DNA of 64,000 bases from UBA6055 sp965203755 (GCA_965203755.1 OZ241910.1:124001-188000), one strand, 5' to 3'; positions 50,796-60,092 are shown, numbered from the stretch's first letter. The notes: generated by a model from the letters alone, not told the origin. Program-made: numbers and translations.

Positions 50796-51854
50796 ATGCG
50801 GGTCGCGCGGCTGTACGGACCAAAAGACATTCGCATTCAATCAGCGGACAGTCCGCCAGCGCCGCAAGCCGGTGAAGTCACTCTCAAGATCAAGACAGTC
50901 GGTTTGTGCGGCAGCGATCTGCACATGTATAAGACTGGGCGCATCGGCTGTACCCGCGCGGTCAAGCCCTTTATCCTTGGGCATGAATTTATGGGCGAGG
51001 TCGCCGCTTTGGGCGCGGATGCGCGGGACGGCCTGCATCAGCCTTTGCAGCTGGGCCAGCGGGTCGCGGTTGAACCGGCGGTGTCCTGCTGGCGCTGTGA
51101 GTTGTGCGAGAACGGTCATCCCAACCTGTGTCCAAATCATATCTTCTACGGCTTATTTCCGGAAGATGGGGCGCTGCGGGAACAGATGACTGTCAGCGCC
51201 CGCAACTGCTTCCCGATGCCAGCTTCGCTAAGCGATGATGTGGGCCCGCTGCTGGAAACTTTGGGCGTTGCGATTCATGCGATTGACTTGTGCAAGATTC
51301 GGGTCGCCAGTCGCGTGGCGGTCATTGGCGCCGGGCCGGTTGGGCTGCTGATTGCCCGATTAGCGGCGCTGGCAGGCGCATCGCAGGTGTTTTCCTTTGA
51401 CAAACTGGACTGGCGGGTGCATAAAGCCCGCGAATGGGGCGCGACCCACGTTGGCAATGTCGAGCAGCATGACCCGGCGCAGGCGGTGATGGATGCCACC
51501 GATGGCCGCGGCGTCGATGCAGCGATTGAAGCCGCCTGGGCTGATGATTCGATACAGCAGGCGGCCGATATGCTGCGAAACGGCGGGCGGCTGGTCTTGG
51601 TCGGCATCCCGCCAGATGACCAACTGGCTTTGAAGCATTCAGTGGCGCGGCGCAAGGGCTTGACCATTATCATGTCGCGGCGGATGAAACATACCTATCC
51701 CCGGGCCTTTGACCTGGCGACATCGGGCAAGGTGAAGCTGGAGGAGTTGATATCGCATCGATATGACCTGGCGCAAACGGCGGCCGCCTATGCCAGCAGC
51801 GCCGCCTATGAAGCCGGCATCCACAAGGTTATCCTGCGGGTGGGGAGGGATTAA
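50796..51854 (+). CDS. zinc-dependent alcohol/polyol dehydrogenase (MDR family)
   Basis: This medium-chain dehydrogenase of 352 residues is of the sorbitol/threonine dehydrogenase type. Catalytic zinc ligands are Cys in GLCGSDLH and the His-Glu pair in GHEFMGEVA. Four structural-zinc cysteines are in CWRCELCENGHPNLC. The NAD-binding glycine motif is VIGAGPVGLLIARL. The start at 50796 has AAGGGAG 6 bases upstream; an in-frame start at 50748 precedes that site and is unlikely. It lies between the binding-protein array and the glycolate oxidase genes, suggesting oxidation of an imported alcohol. Confidence 0.92.
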   Translation: MRVARLYGPKDIRIQSADSPPAPQAGEVTLKIKTVGLCGSDLHMYKTGRIGCTRAVKPFILGHEFMGEVAALGADARDGLHQPLQLGQRVAVEPAVSCWRCELCENGHPNLCPNHIFYGLFPEDGALREQMTVSARNCFPMPASLSDDVGPLLETLGVAIHAIDLCKIRVASRVAVIGAGPVGLLIARLAALAGASQVFSFDKLDWRVHKAREWGATHVGNVEQHDPAQAVMDATDGRGVDAAIEAAWADDSIQQAADMLRNGGRLVLVGIPPDDQLALKHSVARRKGLTIIMSRRMKHTYPRAFDLATSGKVKLEELISHRYDLAQTAAAYASSAAYEAGIHKVILRVGRD

Positions 51855-51906
51855 ATTCAGGCAAGGTCATTTATGATTAGCCTGTGAGCTTGTAAGGAGA
51901 GCGAAG

Positions 51907-52359
51907 ATGCACATTGAAGGCAGCTATGAATTTGAGTCGGCGCGCGAATTGGTCTGGGATGCATTGATGGATATTGAGGCGCTTGGCAGCATTATTCCAG
52001 GGTCAAAAGGTTTACAAGAAATCGCCGCCAACACCTATCAGAGCAGGCTGGCGGTGAAAGTCGGGCCGGTCAGCGGGAAGTTTGAATCCACTTTTGAACT
52101 GGCCGAGGTCAAGCCGCCGGCAAGCTACAAACTCATTGTGGCTGGCAGAGGCCCAGCCGGTCATGTCACCGGCGAGGGAGTCATCCGCCTGGAGCAGAGG
52201 GCGGGAAAGACGGTGATGCATTATGCCGGCGATGCCAAAATCGGCGGGAAAATCGCGGCTGTCGGGCAGCGTCTGCTGGATATTGCCGCCAAACAAATTG
52301 CCCGCCAATCGCTCAAGAAGCTGGCGCGGCAGGTTGAAAGCCGTCTGGTTAATAATTAG
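51907..52359 (+). CDS. CoxG-like SRPBCC family protein
   Basis: This protein of 150 residues has the CO dehydrogenase subunit G (CoxG) fold. It starts HIEGSYEFESARELVWDALM, then LGSIIPGSKGLQEIAANTYQ, AVKVGPVSGKFESTFEL and GRGPAGHVTGEG, and ends with a long amphipathic helix (AVGQRLLDIAAKQIARQSLK). AAGGAG lies about 7 bases before the ATG. No CO or xanthine dehydrogenase subunits are nearby, so a molybdenum-hydroxylase role is not supported here. Stand-alone members are common and of unknown function. Confidence 0.88.
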   Translation: MHIEGSYEFESARELVWDALMDIEALGSIIPGSKGLQEIAANTYQSRLAVKVGPVSGKFESTFELAEVKPPASYKLIVAGRGPAGHVTGEGVIRLEQRAGKTVMHYAGDAKIGGKIAAVGQRLLDIAAKQIARQSLKKLARQVESRLVNN

Positions 52360-52538
52360 ATGTTCGTCTTTATTTTCAGCTGGCGAACTTTGCCGAGTCT
52401 CGGTCATCAAACCGTCGTTTGCCGCCATTTATTGCCATTTGGACGGCGTTTGCTACCATTTGGCGCCGGCGAATCAGCGGTCAAGAATATACTTTTGGAT
52501 ATTGATGCGGTTAGCGCCAGTGGAGAAATGATGAGCTT

Positions 52539-53987
52539 ATGAACCATTTGTTTTATAAGGCGCTCCAGCAAATTTACCCCAGCGAACGGTTATTGACGCG
52601 CGATGTTGAATTACTGCCCTATGAATCCGATGCGCTGACGGCTTTCCAGACCAAACCGGGGGCGGTTGTTCTGCCGTTGAGCGAGGATGAAATCATCGCG
52701 GCTGTGCGGCTGTGCTACGAGATGGACGTTCCTTTTGTGGCGCGCGGCAGTGGCACCAGCCTGTCGGGCGGGTCACTGCCGATAGCGGATGGGCTGGTCA
52801 TCTCTTTGAATCGGATGAATCGCATCAAGCGGATCGACCCACAGCAGCGCATTGCGGTTGTCGAGCCGGGGGTGGTGAACCTGCATATCACGCAAGCAGT
52901 GCAACAATATGGTCTTTATTATGCGCCCGATCCATCAAGCCAGTCGATTTGCACCATTGGCGGGAATATCGCCTTTAACAGCGGCGGCGCCCATTGTCTG
53001 AAATATGGCATGACCAGCAATCATGTCCTCGGTATGAAGGTGGCGCTGGCAGATGGCGCGGTAACGCAATTTGGAAGCGACAGCCTGGAAGGAGTCGGTA
53101 TTGGCCCCGATTTGGTCGGCCTGTTTGTCGGCTCGGAAGGGCTGTTCGGCATCGCGCTGGAAATCACGTTACGGCTGATGCCGCTGCCGGAGTCGTATCG
53201 CACGGTGATGGCCGCCTATGATGATCTGGAACAGGCTGGAGACGCGGTTTCTATGGTGGTTGCCGCTGGTTTGCTGCCGGGCGCCATGGAAATTATGGAT
53301 CGACTGGCTATCAAAGCAGCCGAAGCGGCCGTTGCCGCCGGGTATCCGAATGCTGAAGCCCTGTTAATTGTCGAACTGGAAGGCGAAACGTTACAGGTTG
53401 AAGCCGAGTTTGATGCCTTGCGGCGGCTTATCCAGGCATCGGGAGCCTTTGAAATCTATGCTGCCGATACTGAAGCAGAACGTCAGCGCATCTGGAAGGG
53501 ACGCAAAGGCGCTTTTTCGGCTGTGGGACGATTAAGCCCGGACTACATCGTGCAGGATGGCGTGGTTCCCCGCAGCCGCCTGGGTGAAGCGCTGCTGAAA
53601 ATCAGCGCGCTCAAAGAAAAGCATCAGTTGGAGGTGGCGAATGTGTTCCATGCCGGCGATGGCAATCTGCACCCGCTGATTCTGTATGACGGGCGCGAAG
53701 CCGGCGCGCTGGAAAAAGCCGAAGCTTTGGCTGGCGAGATTTTGGCGCTTTGCGTTTCGCTGGGCGGGTCGATTACCGGCGAGCATGGCGTGGGCATGGA
53801 AAAGCGCGACTATATGCCGGCGATGTTCAGTGAACAGGAATTGGATATCATGCAGGCTTTGCGCCGGGCGATTGACCCCAAAGAAATTGCCAACCGCGGC
53901 AAAATGTTCCCCGATGGAGAAGCGCCGGCATTGAAACAGCATGGGATGCACCCGCTGGAAAGACAGGGGGTTATTTCGCGCGAATGA
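52539..53987 (+). CDS. glcD: glycolate oxidase subunit GlcD (FAD-linked)
   Basis: This FAD-binding subunit of 482 residues catalyses oxidation of glycolate or D-lactate to the keto acid. The PCMH-type FAD domain is clear: VPFVARGSGTSLSGGSLPIA with GMTSNHVLGMKVALADG and NIAFNSGGAHCLKYG. The C-terminal half has ANVFHAGDGNLHPLILYDGR and GGSITGEHGVGMEKRDYM. GlcE begins within its stop codon (ATGA). A GGAG lies 13 or so bases upstream of the ATG at 52539, a longer spacing than usual. Confidence 0.95.
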   Translation: MNHLFYKALQQIYPSERLLTRDVELLPYESDALTAFQTKPGAVVLPLSEDEIIAAVRLCYEMDVPFVARGSGTSLSGGSLPIADGLVISLNRMNRIKRIDPQQRIAVVEPGVVNLHITQAVQQYGLYYAPDPSSQSICTIGGNIAFNSGGAHCLKYGMTSNHVLGMKVALADGAVTQFGSDSLEGVGIGPDLVGLFVGSEGLFGIALEITLRLMPLPESYRTVMAAYDDLEQAGDAVSMVVAAGLLPGAMEIMDRLAIKAAEAAVAAGYPNAEALLIVELEGETLQVEAEFDALRRLIQASGAFEIYAADTEAERQRIWKGRKGAFSAVGRLSPDYIVQDGVVPRSRLGEALLKISALKEKHQLEVANVFHAGDGNLHPLILYDGREAGALEKAEALAGEILALCVSLGGSITGEHGVGMEKRDYMPAMFSEQELDIMQALRRAIDPKEIANRGKMFPDGEAPALKQHGMHPLERQGVISRE

Positions 53988-55069
53988 ACCCCAGCGACCA
54001 CAGCATTTTGCAATCCATCGAGGATATTCAGGCATTTGTCCGCGACCATCCCAAAATACATATCATCGGCAAGGGCAGCAAAACCGGGTTTCACGGACCG
54101 GCCAAGGACTCTGCGGTCGCCAATTTGGCGAACTTGAGCGGCATTTCTGAATATCGCCCGGAAGAATACACACTGACCGTCCGCGCCGCGACACCTATCC
54201 ACGAAATACAGACGGAACTGCAAAAGCAAGGGCAATATCTGCCATTTGACCCGCCTGATCCGGCTCATGCCACGATTGGCGGCACCGCCGCCAGCAATTT
54301 ATCCGGCTCGCGGCGCTTTCGCTATGGCGGCCTGCGTGATTTTATCCTCGGCGCTAAGGTGGTCGATGGGCTGGGGCGCGCCTTTGGGGTCGGCGGCAAG
54401 GTGGTCAAGAATGCGGCCGGCTTTGATTTGAGCAAGTTCTTGGTCGGAAGCATGGGGCAGTATGCCATGATCATCGAGATGACCTTCAAGGTCTTCCCGG
54501 ATGCGCCGACATTCAGGGGATTGCAGCTTCAATATCGTTCGCTGCCAGACTTGCTTTCCGCCCTGTACTTTATCAATCAGAGCGTCTATGAATTGGATGC
54601 GCTCGACTTTGAGCCGCAGGCGGATCAATGGTCACTGCTGGCGCGGCTGGCAGGTTTTGAGGCCACCCTGCCGCAGCGGCTTGAACGTTTTATTGCCAGT
54701 ATGAAGACCGGCACCGCCTTGATCGACTTGGTTGAGCTTGGGACTGATATGGCGGCCTGGAATCCTCTAAAGGAGTTGTCGCTGGGGACGCGGGCGGCTT
54801 GCCTGGTCAAAGTGCCGCTGTCGCCAAAACAAATCCCGCCCTTTGATGCTATGATCGCAGCGACTCAGCGGCGTTACAGCGCCGGCGGCAATGTGGCTTG
54901 GGTGGCAGTCGATGACATCGACCGGCTTGATGCAGCGCTAAGGCAGCATGGGCTTAGCGGGCTGTGCATTCGCGGCGCGGTGGATTCGCCGCTTGTCGGC
55001 AAAGCGATTGACAATGTGCTGGCGCAGCGCGTCAAACAGGCGCTTGACCCGCAAAACAAGTTTGTCTAA
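53984..55069 (+). CDS. glcE: glycolate oxidase subunit GlcE (FAD-binding)
   Basis: This second FAD-binding subunit of 361 residues lacks the C-terminal metal-site half of GlcD. Its FAD-domain stretches are HIIGKGSKTGFHGPA, HATIGGTAASNLSGSRRFRY and RDFILGAKVVDGLGRAFGVG, with GGKVVKNAAGFDLSKFLVGS following. It overlaps GlcD by four bases and ends 10 bases before GlcF. The GlcDEF order is that of the Escherichia coli type complex. Confidence 0.94.
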   Translation: MNPSDHSILQSIEDIQAFVRDHPKIHIIGKGSKTGFHGPAKDSAVANLANLSGISEYRPEEYTLTVRAATPIHEIQTELQKQGQYLPFDPPDPAHATIGGTAASNLSGSRRFRYGGLRDFILGAKVVDGLGRAFGVGGKVVKNAAGFDLSKFLVGSMGQYAMIIEMTFKVFPDAPTFRGLQLQYRSLPDLLSALYFINQSVYELDALDFEPQADQWSLLARLAGFEATLPQRLERFIASMKTGTALIDLVELGTDMAAWNPLKELSLGTRAACLVKVPLSPKQIPPFDAMIAATQRRYSAGGNVAWVAVDDIDRLDAALRQHGLSGLCIRGAVDSPLVGKAIDNVLAQRVKQALDPQNKFV

Positions 55070-55079
55070 GGCAAAACCG

Positions 55080-56327
55080 ATGCGACATCAGATTCAGAGC
55101 GCCGACCCGCGGGCAGCAGAAATGACAGGGGCGATTGAGAATTGCGTTCACTGCGGTTTCTGCCTGCCGGCTTGCCCGACCTATGCCCTGCTGGGCGAGG
55201 AGATGGATTCGCCGCGCGGGCGCATCTATCTGATGAAAAATGTGCTGGAATACAAGCTGGATGCCAGCGAAGCGCAGCCCTATATTGACCGCTGTCTGGG
55301 ATGTATGGCTTGTGTGCCAGCCTGCCCCTCTGGTGTGGCTTATGGGGATCTGCTGGTGAGTTACCGCGCCTGGAATGAACAAGAACGGGTGCGCCCGCCG
55401 CTGGATGCGCTGGCTCGCCGGTTGATTTGTGAGACGCTGCCTTTTCCCAAGCGCTTCAGAATGGCGATGCGGACTGGCGCAATCGGCAAGGCGCTGCAAC
55501 CTTTTCTGCCGGGGGCATTTGCCTCAATGCTAAGCCTGCTGCCTGAAAAGGCGCCGACTGCCCTGCCCTTGCCGGAGTCATTGCCTGCCAAAGGTGAAAA
55601 ACGAGGCAGAATCGCGCTCCTGCTCGGCTGTGTTCAGCAGGCGCTGGCGCCAGAGATTAGTTATGCGGCGGCGCATGTGATGGCGGCGAATGGTGTTGAG
55701 ACGCTGATTCCAAAGGGACAAGGCTGCTGTGGCTCGATTTTGCTGCATGCTGGCGCCGAAAAACAGGCGCAGCAAATAGCCCGCAAAAATTTTACCTTAA
55801 TTCCGGATGATGTCGATGCGATTATTACCACGGCAGCTGGCTGTGGCTCGGGGATGAAGGACTACGAACTGCTGTTTAAGAATCAGGCTGATGCCCAACA
55901 GGCAGTCGACTTTTCGCGCAAGGTCACGGATTTCAGCGCCTATTTGGCCAAACTGGGACTGCGCGAGCCGCGCGGTTTCGAATCAGAGCGGGTGGCCGCC
56001 TATCAGGATGCCTGTCATTTGCTTCATGCCCAGGGGCAGCGGCATGAGCCGCGCGCGCTTTTACAGCAGATTCCGAACCTGCGGCTGGCGAGCATTGAAG
56101 AGGCTGGCATGTGCTGCGGCTCGGCGGGAACCTATAATATCGACCAGCCGACCATCGCCCATGAATTGGGGCAGCGCAAGGTCGCGCATCTCCTTGAGGC
56201 TGACCCTGATGTGATTGTTTCGGGCAATATCGGCTGCATAACCCAACTGCGGCATCACCTTGAGCTTCAGCAAAAGACGCTGCCGGTCATGCACATTGCC
56301 GAGCTGCTGCATCAGGCTTATGAATGA
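55080..56327 (+). CDS. glcF: glycolate oxidase iron-sulfur subunit GlcF
   Basis: This electron-transfer subunit of 415 residues has two 4Fe-4S motifs (CVHCGFCLPACPTY near residue 22, CLGCMACVPACPSG near 72). Two CCG domains follow (LLGCVQQ, GQGCCGS and DACHLLHAQ, MCCGSAGTYNI). It passes electrons from GlcDE to the quinone pool at the inner membrane. The ATG at 55080 has a modest TAAGG site 7-8 bases upstream. Its stop lies 4 bases from the stop of a convergent gene, with no terminator hairpin between them. Confidence 0.95.
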   Translation: MRHQIQSADPRAAEMTGAIENCVHCGFCLPACPTYALLGEEMDSPRGRIYLMKNVLEYKLDASEAQPYIDRCLGCMACVPACPSGVAYGDLLVSYRAWNEQERVRPPLDALARRLICETLPFPKRFRMAMRTGAIGKALQPFLPGAFASMLSLLPEKAPTALPLPESLPAKGEKRGRIALLLGCVQQALAPEISYAAAHVMAANGVETLIPKGQGCCGSILLHAGAEKQAQQIARKNFTLIPDDVDAIITTAAGCGSGMKDYELLFKNQADAQQAVDFSRKVTDFSAYLAKLGLREPRGFESERVAAYQDACHLLHAQGQRHEPRALLQQIPNLRLASIEEAGMCCGSAGTYNIDQPTIAHELGQRKVAHLLEADPDVIVSGNIGCITQLRHHLELQQKTLPVMHIAELLHQAYE

Positions 56328-56331
56328 TATC

Positions 56332-57453
56332 CTATTCGCAAAGCGCGGCTGTTTGAACGTACTTGGCGCCAATCCAGCCCGACCGGCCCCCATATTCGAC
56401 ATGAACCCAATACGTTGTGCGGGAGATGGCGTCCAGGGTCGCACCGCGGGGAACGTACCCGATGATATTGTCACCCATAGATGGCGTCGCGCGCAGCTTG
56501 AGATTACCCGTCGTCGTGACAGAGCAATCCCCCTGTGCCGGGACTGGGGCCGCTTCGCCGGCCGCAGACTGCAAAGGCACAAGCACCACCGTACCGGGGC
56601 GGTCAAGCGAAACGCAGGTCATACTCCCAGCGCGGCGAGGGGACAGCGAAATCACGCTGCGGGGTATCGTTGTCGCATCTAAAAAGGTGATCGAACCCGA
56701 TTGCGGGAAGCAGATTTCCACACCCTGCTCGACATAACCCCAAACATCAACCGCATCAATAAAACCGGCCTCAATCACCGACTGAATCCCGATGCCGCCC
56801 GCGTCCACCTGCTGACACTGAACCCCGCTGTAGAGCCCCATGGTTGCCGAAATCGCAGCCGTGGTGTCCGGCAATGTTCCGCAAGTATTTTGGCGCGGCG
56901 CCACAATGTCAACGGATCCGGTGTATGAACCCATTAATATCTTATCGGCTGGCAGGTCGCAGATGACCGTTTCGCCCAGGATGGCGACGGCGCTGTTACC
57001 CACTCTAATGCCCATCTCGCAATTCCGTATTTTGCTGTCAATGATGGTCAGTTTGCCATTCCAGACAGCCATCACCCTGTCCTTCCTTTGTCCCCTGTAA
57101 GTCACCGTCAGATTTTTAATCGTCAGATCGCCGCTTCGGATGTCAAAGACAGGATAGTCATTGTCCAGCGAGATATTATAGCCCTGGCCTTCAAAAACGA
57201 TCTTTGAGGTTATTTTAGGGATGCCGCGCCGCGGCTGGGCATCTCTCGTCAGAATAATGGTGTCTTCTATACCATCGCCAGCCGTGCATTCGCCTTCGGC
57301 TTGATTATTGTTGGCAGACTGAATCGCGTCGCCCAAACTGCAATCCTTGTCTACCTTAATCACAGCGGCATGAACCCTTTGCACTGGCATAAGCAAGAGG
57401 TACAAAGCGAGGAAAACAAACGCGCATAAAGTTAAAGCGGCCGACTTGACCAT
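56332..57453 (-). CDS. secreted beta-helix protein with C-terminal SH3 domain
   Basis: This exported protein of 373 residues has a signal peptide (ALTLCAFVFLALYLLLMPVQ). The central region shows repeated beta strands of right-handed-helix type (YNISLDNDYPVFDIRSGDLT, IKNLTVTYRG, KLTIIDSKIRNCEMGIRVGN). The last 70 residues are a bacterial SH3b domain (NLKLRATPSMGDNIIGYVPR, WVHVEYGGRSGWIGAKYVQ). It has the CSLGDAIQSANNN motif often seen at the start of polymorphic/choice-of-anchor exoproteins. GGAGGG lies 8 bases before the ATG. It may bind cell wall or carbohydrate outside the cell. Confidence 0.85.
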   Translation of the reverse strand: MVKSAALTLCAFVFLALYLLLMPVQRVHAAVIKVDKDCSLGDAIQSANNNQAEGECTAGDGIEDTIILTRDAQPRRGIPKITSKIVFEGQGYNISLDNDYPVFDIRSGDLTIKNLTVTYRGQRKDRVMAVWNGKLTIIDSKIRNCEMGIRVGNSAVAILGETVICDLPADKILMGSYTGSVDIVAPRQNTCGTLPDTTAAISATMGLYSGVQCQQVDAGGIGIQSVIEAGFIDAVDVWGYVEQGVEICFPQSGSITFLDATTIPRSVISLSPRRAGSMTCVSLDRPGTVVLVPLQSAAGEAAPVPAQGDCSVTTTGNLKLRATPSMGDNIIGYVPRGATLDAISRTTYWVHVEYGGRSGWIGAKYVQTAALCE

Positions 57454-57501
57454 TATCCACACCCTCCAACATACTCTTACAATAAATACTGTACTGTCAT
57501 T

Positions 57502-57531
57502 ATTATATGCTCGCGGCGGATTTTAGGTCAA
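57502..57531 (-). promoter_or_regulatory. sigma70-type promoter of the secreted beta-helix/SH3 gene
   Basis: TTGACC (57531-57526) and TATAAT (57507-57502) on the minus strand are 18 bases apart. Transcription should begin near 57495, about 42 bases before the ATG at 57453. Confidence 0.7.
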
Positions 57532-57680
57532 ATTAAGGGAGCGCGGACGGGTATTTCAGATAATTGGCATCCGCCTCCCTCATCAAACAGGATGGATTTT
57601 GACAGGTTTGAGCAGGTTAGCAAGATCCCCTTCCCCCTTAGTGGAATGAGGATAAGCCCTATTGCGCTGCGCCGGCAACC

Positions 57681-58679
57681 TTACCAGGCGTAGGCTTTAG
57701 GGGCTTCACCGCCGGGACCGGGGAAGATCTCGTCAAGTTTGGCTAATACATCGTCCTCCAGTGTAATTTCGGTGGCGCGGACAGCGCTTTCAAGCTGATC
57801 CATCGTGCGAGGACCAATAATGGGGGCTGTAACTGCGGGATTGTGGAGCAGCCATGCCAGTGCGACCTCTCCGGGAGGCGAGCCAACTTCACGGCATAAC
57901 ATCTCATAGGCTTCAAGCTGCCCGCGTTTTGCTTCGACTCGCTTCACAAAGCTAGGACGGCTGCGGCGGCCGGATTCGACCTTTTCCAGTGCGCCGCCCA
58001 GCAATCCGCCGGCTAATGGACTCCAGGGAATCAAGCCCAAACCATAATGACGGCAGGCTGGGATGACTTCAAGCTCAATCGCCCGATTGTCAAGATGATA
58101 GATGCTCTGTTCGCTGACCAGACCGGTCATGTGACGTCTGGAGGCTTCCTGGCAGGCTGTGGCAATATCCCAGCCAGCGAAGTTGCTTGAACCGACATAA
58201 ACCACCTTGCCCTGCTGGACGAGGCTGTGGAAGGCTTGCCAAGTTTCATCCCAAGGACAGTCGCGGTCGATATGGTGCATCTGATAGATGTCAATCCAGT
58301 CGGTTTGCATACGGGACAAACTGCCTTCGCAATGTTTGCGGATCTTGTAGGCCGACAAACTGCGCCCGTCGCTGTTGACCTCTGGCAGGTTGGCTTTGCG
58401 GCTGACCGGGTTAAACACTTTGGTCGCCAGAACAACCGCATCGCGCCGTCCGCCTCCCTGCGCCAGCCATTCGCCGATGATTTCTTCGGTTTGACCCTGT
58501 TCAACCGCCCCGCCATAGACATCAGCAGTATCAAAGAAATTGATGCCCAATTCCAGCGCCCGATCCATGATGGCAAAACTGTCCTCTTTTGAAGTATGCC
58601 AGCCAAAGTTCATTGTTCCCAAACACAGATTGCTGACCAGCGCCCCGTGTTTCCCCAAACGTTTATGTTGAATCGCCAT
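57681..58679 (-). CDS. aldo/keto reductase
   Basis: This NADPH-dependent TIM-barrel reductase of 332 residues has the full catalytic tetrad. It is carried by FFDTADVYGG (Asp, Tyr), VLATKV (Lys) and IYQMHHID (His). The Rossmann-independent cofactor site (APIIGPRTMDQLESAVR) and the SNFAGWD loop are those of the YajO/Tas-like group. It stands alone on the minus strand. The 150 bases downstream contain no gene or clear terminator. Confidence 0.94.
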   Translation of the reverse strand: MAIQHKRLGKHGALVSNLCLGTMNFGWHTSKEDSFAIMDRALELGINFFDTADVYGGAVEQGQTEEIIGEWLAQGGGRRDAVVLATKVFNPVSRKANLPEVNSDGRSLSAYKIRKHCEGSLSRMQTDWIDIYQMHHIDRDCPWDETWQAFHSLVQQGKVVYVGSSNFAGWDIATACQEASRRHMTGLVSEQSIYHLDNRAIELEVIPACRHYGLGLIPWSPLAGGLLGGALEKVESGRRSRPSFVKRVEAKRGQLEAYEMLCREVGSPPGEVALAWLLHNPAVTAPIIGPRTMDQLESAVRATEITLEDDVLAKLDEIFPGPGGEAPKAYAW

Positions 58680-58891
58680 GATAAACCTGAAACTCCCTTA
58701 GTCAATTATTATGATGAGGTCGTATGCCGTCGCATGACAAACACACGGACAGATGCGATATCCAATACATAGACGTGCAAAGGATGCAATGTCTTACCAG
58801 TGTGTTTGAATCGGCCGCGAACGGACAAATTCCCCAAGACTTTTGGCGCATTATGACGTATATTAGTTCTGCGGCTCATTTTAGGAGACTT

Positions 58892-59455
58892 ATGGAGAAG
58901 ATGATGGAAGCCAGACTGACCTTTGACGCCTTAAGCGAGAGTTGGGAGCGCCTTGACCCATCGCCGGTGGATATTGGAACTGTGGACATGATTGTGCGCC
59001 GGCCGGCTATGGATCAGCGGGAAGAACTGCAAGAAGCGCAGTTTAACTGCGCCGAGGGGCTGGAAGGCGACAACTGGCTGAAGCGCGGAAGCGCCAGCAC
59101 AGCCGATGGCAGCGCACATCCCGAAGCGCAAATTACACTGATGAACAGTCGTGTGATTCAGTTGATTACTGGCGATAAGTCACGATGGGCAGAAGCCGGC
59201 GATCAACTCTTTGTTGACTTTGATCTATCGGCGGCCAATCTGCCGGCCGGTTCACAGATTCAGATTGGCGAAGTCATCATGGAAATTTCGCAGAAGCCGC
59301 ATACCGGCTGTGCCAAATTCGCCCGCCGTTTTGGCGCGTCGGCTCGCAAATGGGTTATGACGGAAGCTGGCATGACCGCCCGGCTTCGCGGTGTCAATGC
59401 GCGTGTGATTCAAGCCGGCCGAATCAAGGTCAAGGACAGTATCTCAAAGCTGTAG
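58892..59455 (+). CDS. MOSC domain protein
   Basis: This cytoplasmic protein of 187 residues consists of one MOSC domain, related to the C-terminal domain of molybdenum cofactor sulfurases and to YiiM. The features are GLEGDNWLKRG, PEAQITLMNSRVIQLITGD, FVDFDLSAANLPAGSQIQIG and the conserved cysteine region HTGCAKFARRFG. I start at 58892, with AGGAG 4 bases upstream. A longer frame from 58724 carries 56 residues unlike the family. The bases from 58680 to 58891 hold no other supported gene. Confidence 0.87.
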   Translation: MEKMMEARLTFDALSESWERLDPSPVDIGTVDMIVRRPAMDQREELQEAQFNCAEGLEGDNWLKRGSASTADGSAHPEAQITLMNSRVIQLITGDKSRWAEAGDQLFVDFDLSAANLPAGSQIQIGEVIMEISQKPHTGCAKFARRFGASARKWVMTEAGMTARLRGVNARVIQAGRIKVKDSISKL

Positions 59456-59528
59456 CCATGGCGGAACGGAATCCCATGCCGTCCGGATGGCTTTTGCTGT
59501 CGCCTTGCTCCACAGCATTAACATAAAC

Positions 59529-59543
59529 GTTGATATAATCAAC
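59529..59543 (+). promoter_or_regulatory. extended -10 promoter overlapped by a palindrome
   Basis: TGATATAAT (59531-59539) is an extended -10 element 43 bases before the mutarotase ATG. It lies inside the perfect palindrome GTTGAT-ATA-ATCAAC (59529-59543), a natural repressor site. No good -35 is present. Confidence 0.5.
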
Positions 59544-59581
59544 TTCAGATTTATTGATGCCAGCCGTTTTTTGGAGACCTT

Positions 59582-60019
59582 ATGCTAACTGGAAAACTGA
59601 TTCACCCGCAAATTTTAAGCGCCCTCGGCAAAGCCGGACACGGCGCCACTATCCTGATTCCCGATGGCAACTATCCCTTTGTGACCAACGTCAACCCATT
59701 GGCGGAACGAGTTTATCTCAATCTGGCACCGGGGATGGTCACCGTCACGGATGTGCTGGAAGCTGTCTTGAGCGTGACCCCGGTTGAAGCGGCGCATGTC
59801 ATGGCGCGGCATGATGGCGCTGAACCCAGTATTTATCGCGAGTTTCGTCAGCTGCTGGGCGCGGGCATTCAGCTAAGCCCACTAGAGCGTTTCGCCTTTT
59901 ATGCCGAAGCCAAGAAAGAGGATTGCTGTCTGATCATTGCCACCGGCGAACAGCGCATTTATGCCAATATCCTGCTGACGATTGGCGTGGTAGAGCCGCC
60001 GGCCGATCAGCTGGTGTAG
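59582..60019 (+). CDS. RbsD/FucU family sugar mutarotase
   Basis: This cytoplasmic protein of 145 residues interconverts sugar anomers (L-fucose or D-ribose). The family motif KAGHGATILIPDGNYP contains the catalytic histidine. The middle has VEAAHVMARHDGAEPSIYRE, and the end ATGEQRIYANILLTIGV is typical of FucU. GGAG lies 6 bases before the ATG. Its neighbour rhaB, 640 bases downstream, suggests deoxysugar use, but no isomerase or aldolase of the fucose or rhamnose route is in the window. Confidence 0.88.
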   Translation: MLTGKLIHPQILSALGKAGHGATILIPDGNYPFVTNVNPLAERVYLNLAPGMVTVTDVLEAVLSVTPVEAAHVMARHDGAEPSIYREFRQLLGAGIQLSPLERFAFYAEAKKEDCCLIIATGEQRIYANILLTIGVVEPPADQLV

Positions 60020-60044
60020 CCATCGCAGCGACGAACAAGATGAA

Positions 60045-60072
60045 CAAAAAGCCCGCTCTTTCGAACGGGCTT
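60045..60072 (-). terminator. rho-independent terminator of the PLDc_N gene
   Basis: AAGCCCG (60049-60055) pairs with CGGGCTT (60066-60072). On the minus strand the stem is followed by TTTTTG, a good terminator about 20 bases after the stop at 60093. On the plus strand the following bases are not T-rich, so it ends the mutarotase transcript less well. Confidence 0.75.
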
Positions 60073-60092
60073 GTGTTGATTTGGCCGTCAAT

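Noticed and set aside
52360..52542. 60-codon frame between the CoxG-like gene and glcD
   Set aside because: Its ATG follows the previous stop directly with no ribosome site, and its composition (Arg, Leu, Phe without pattern) looks like translated non-coding sequence.
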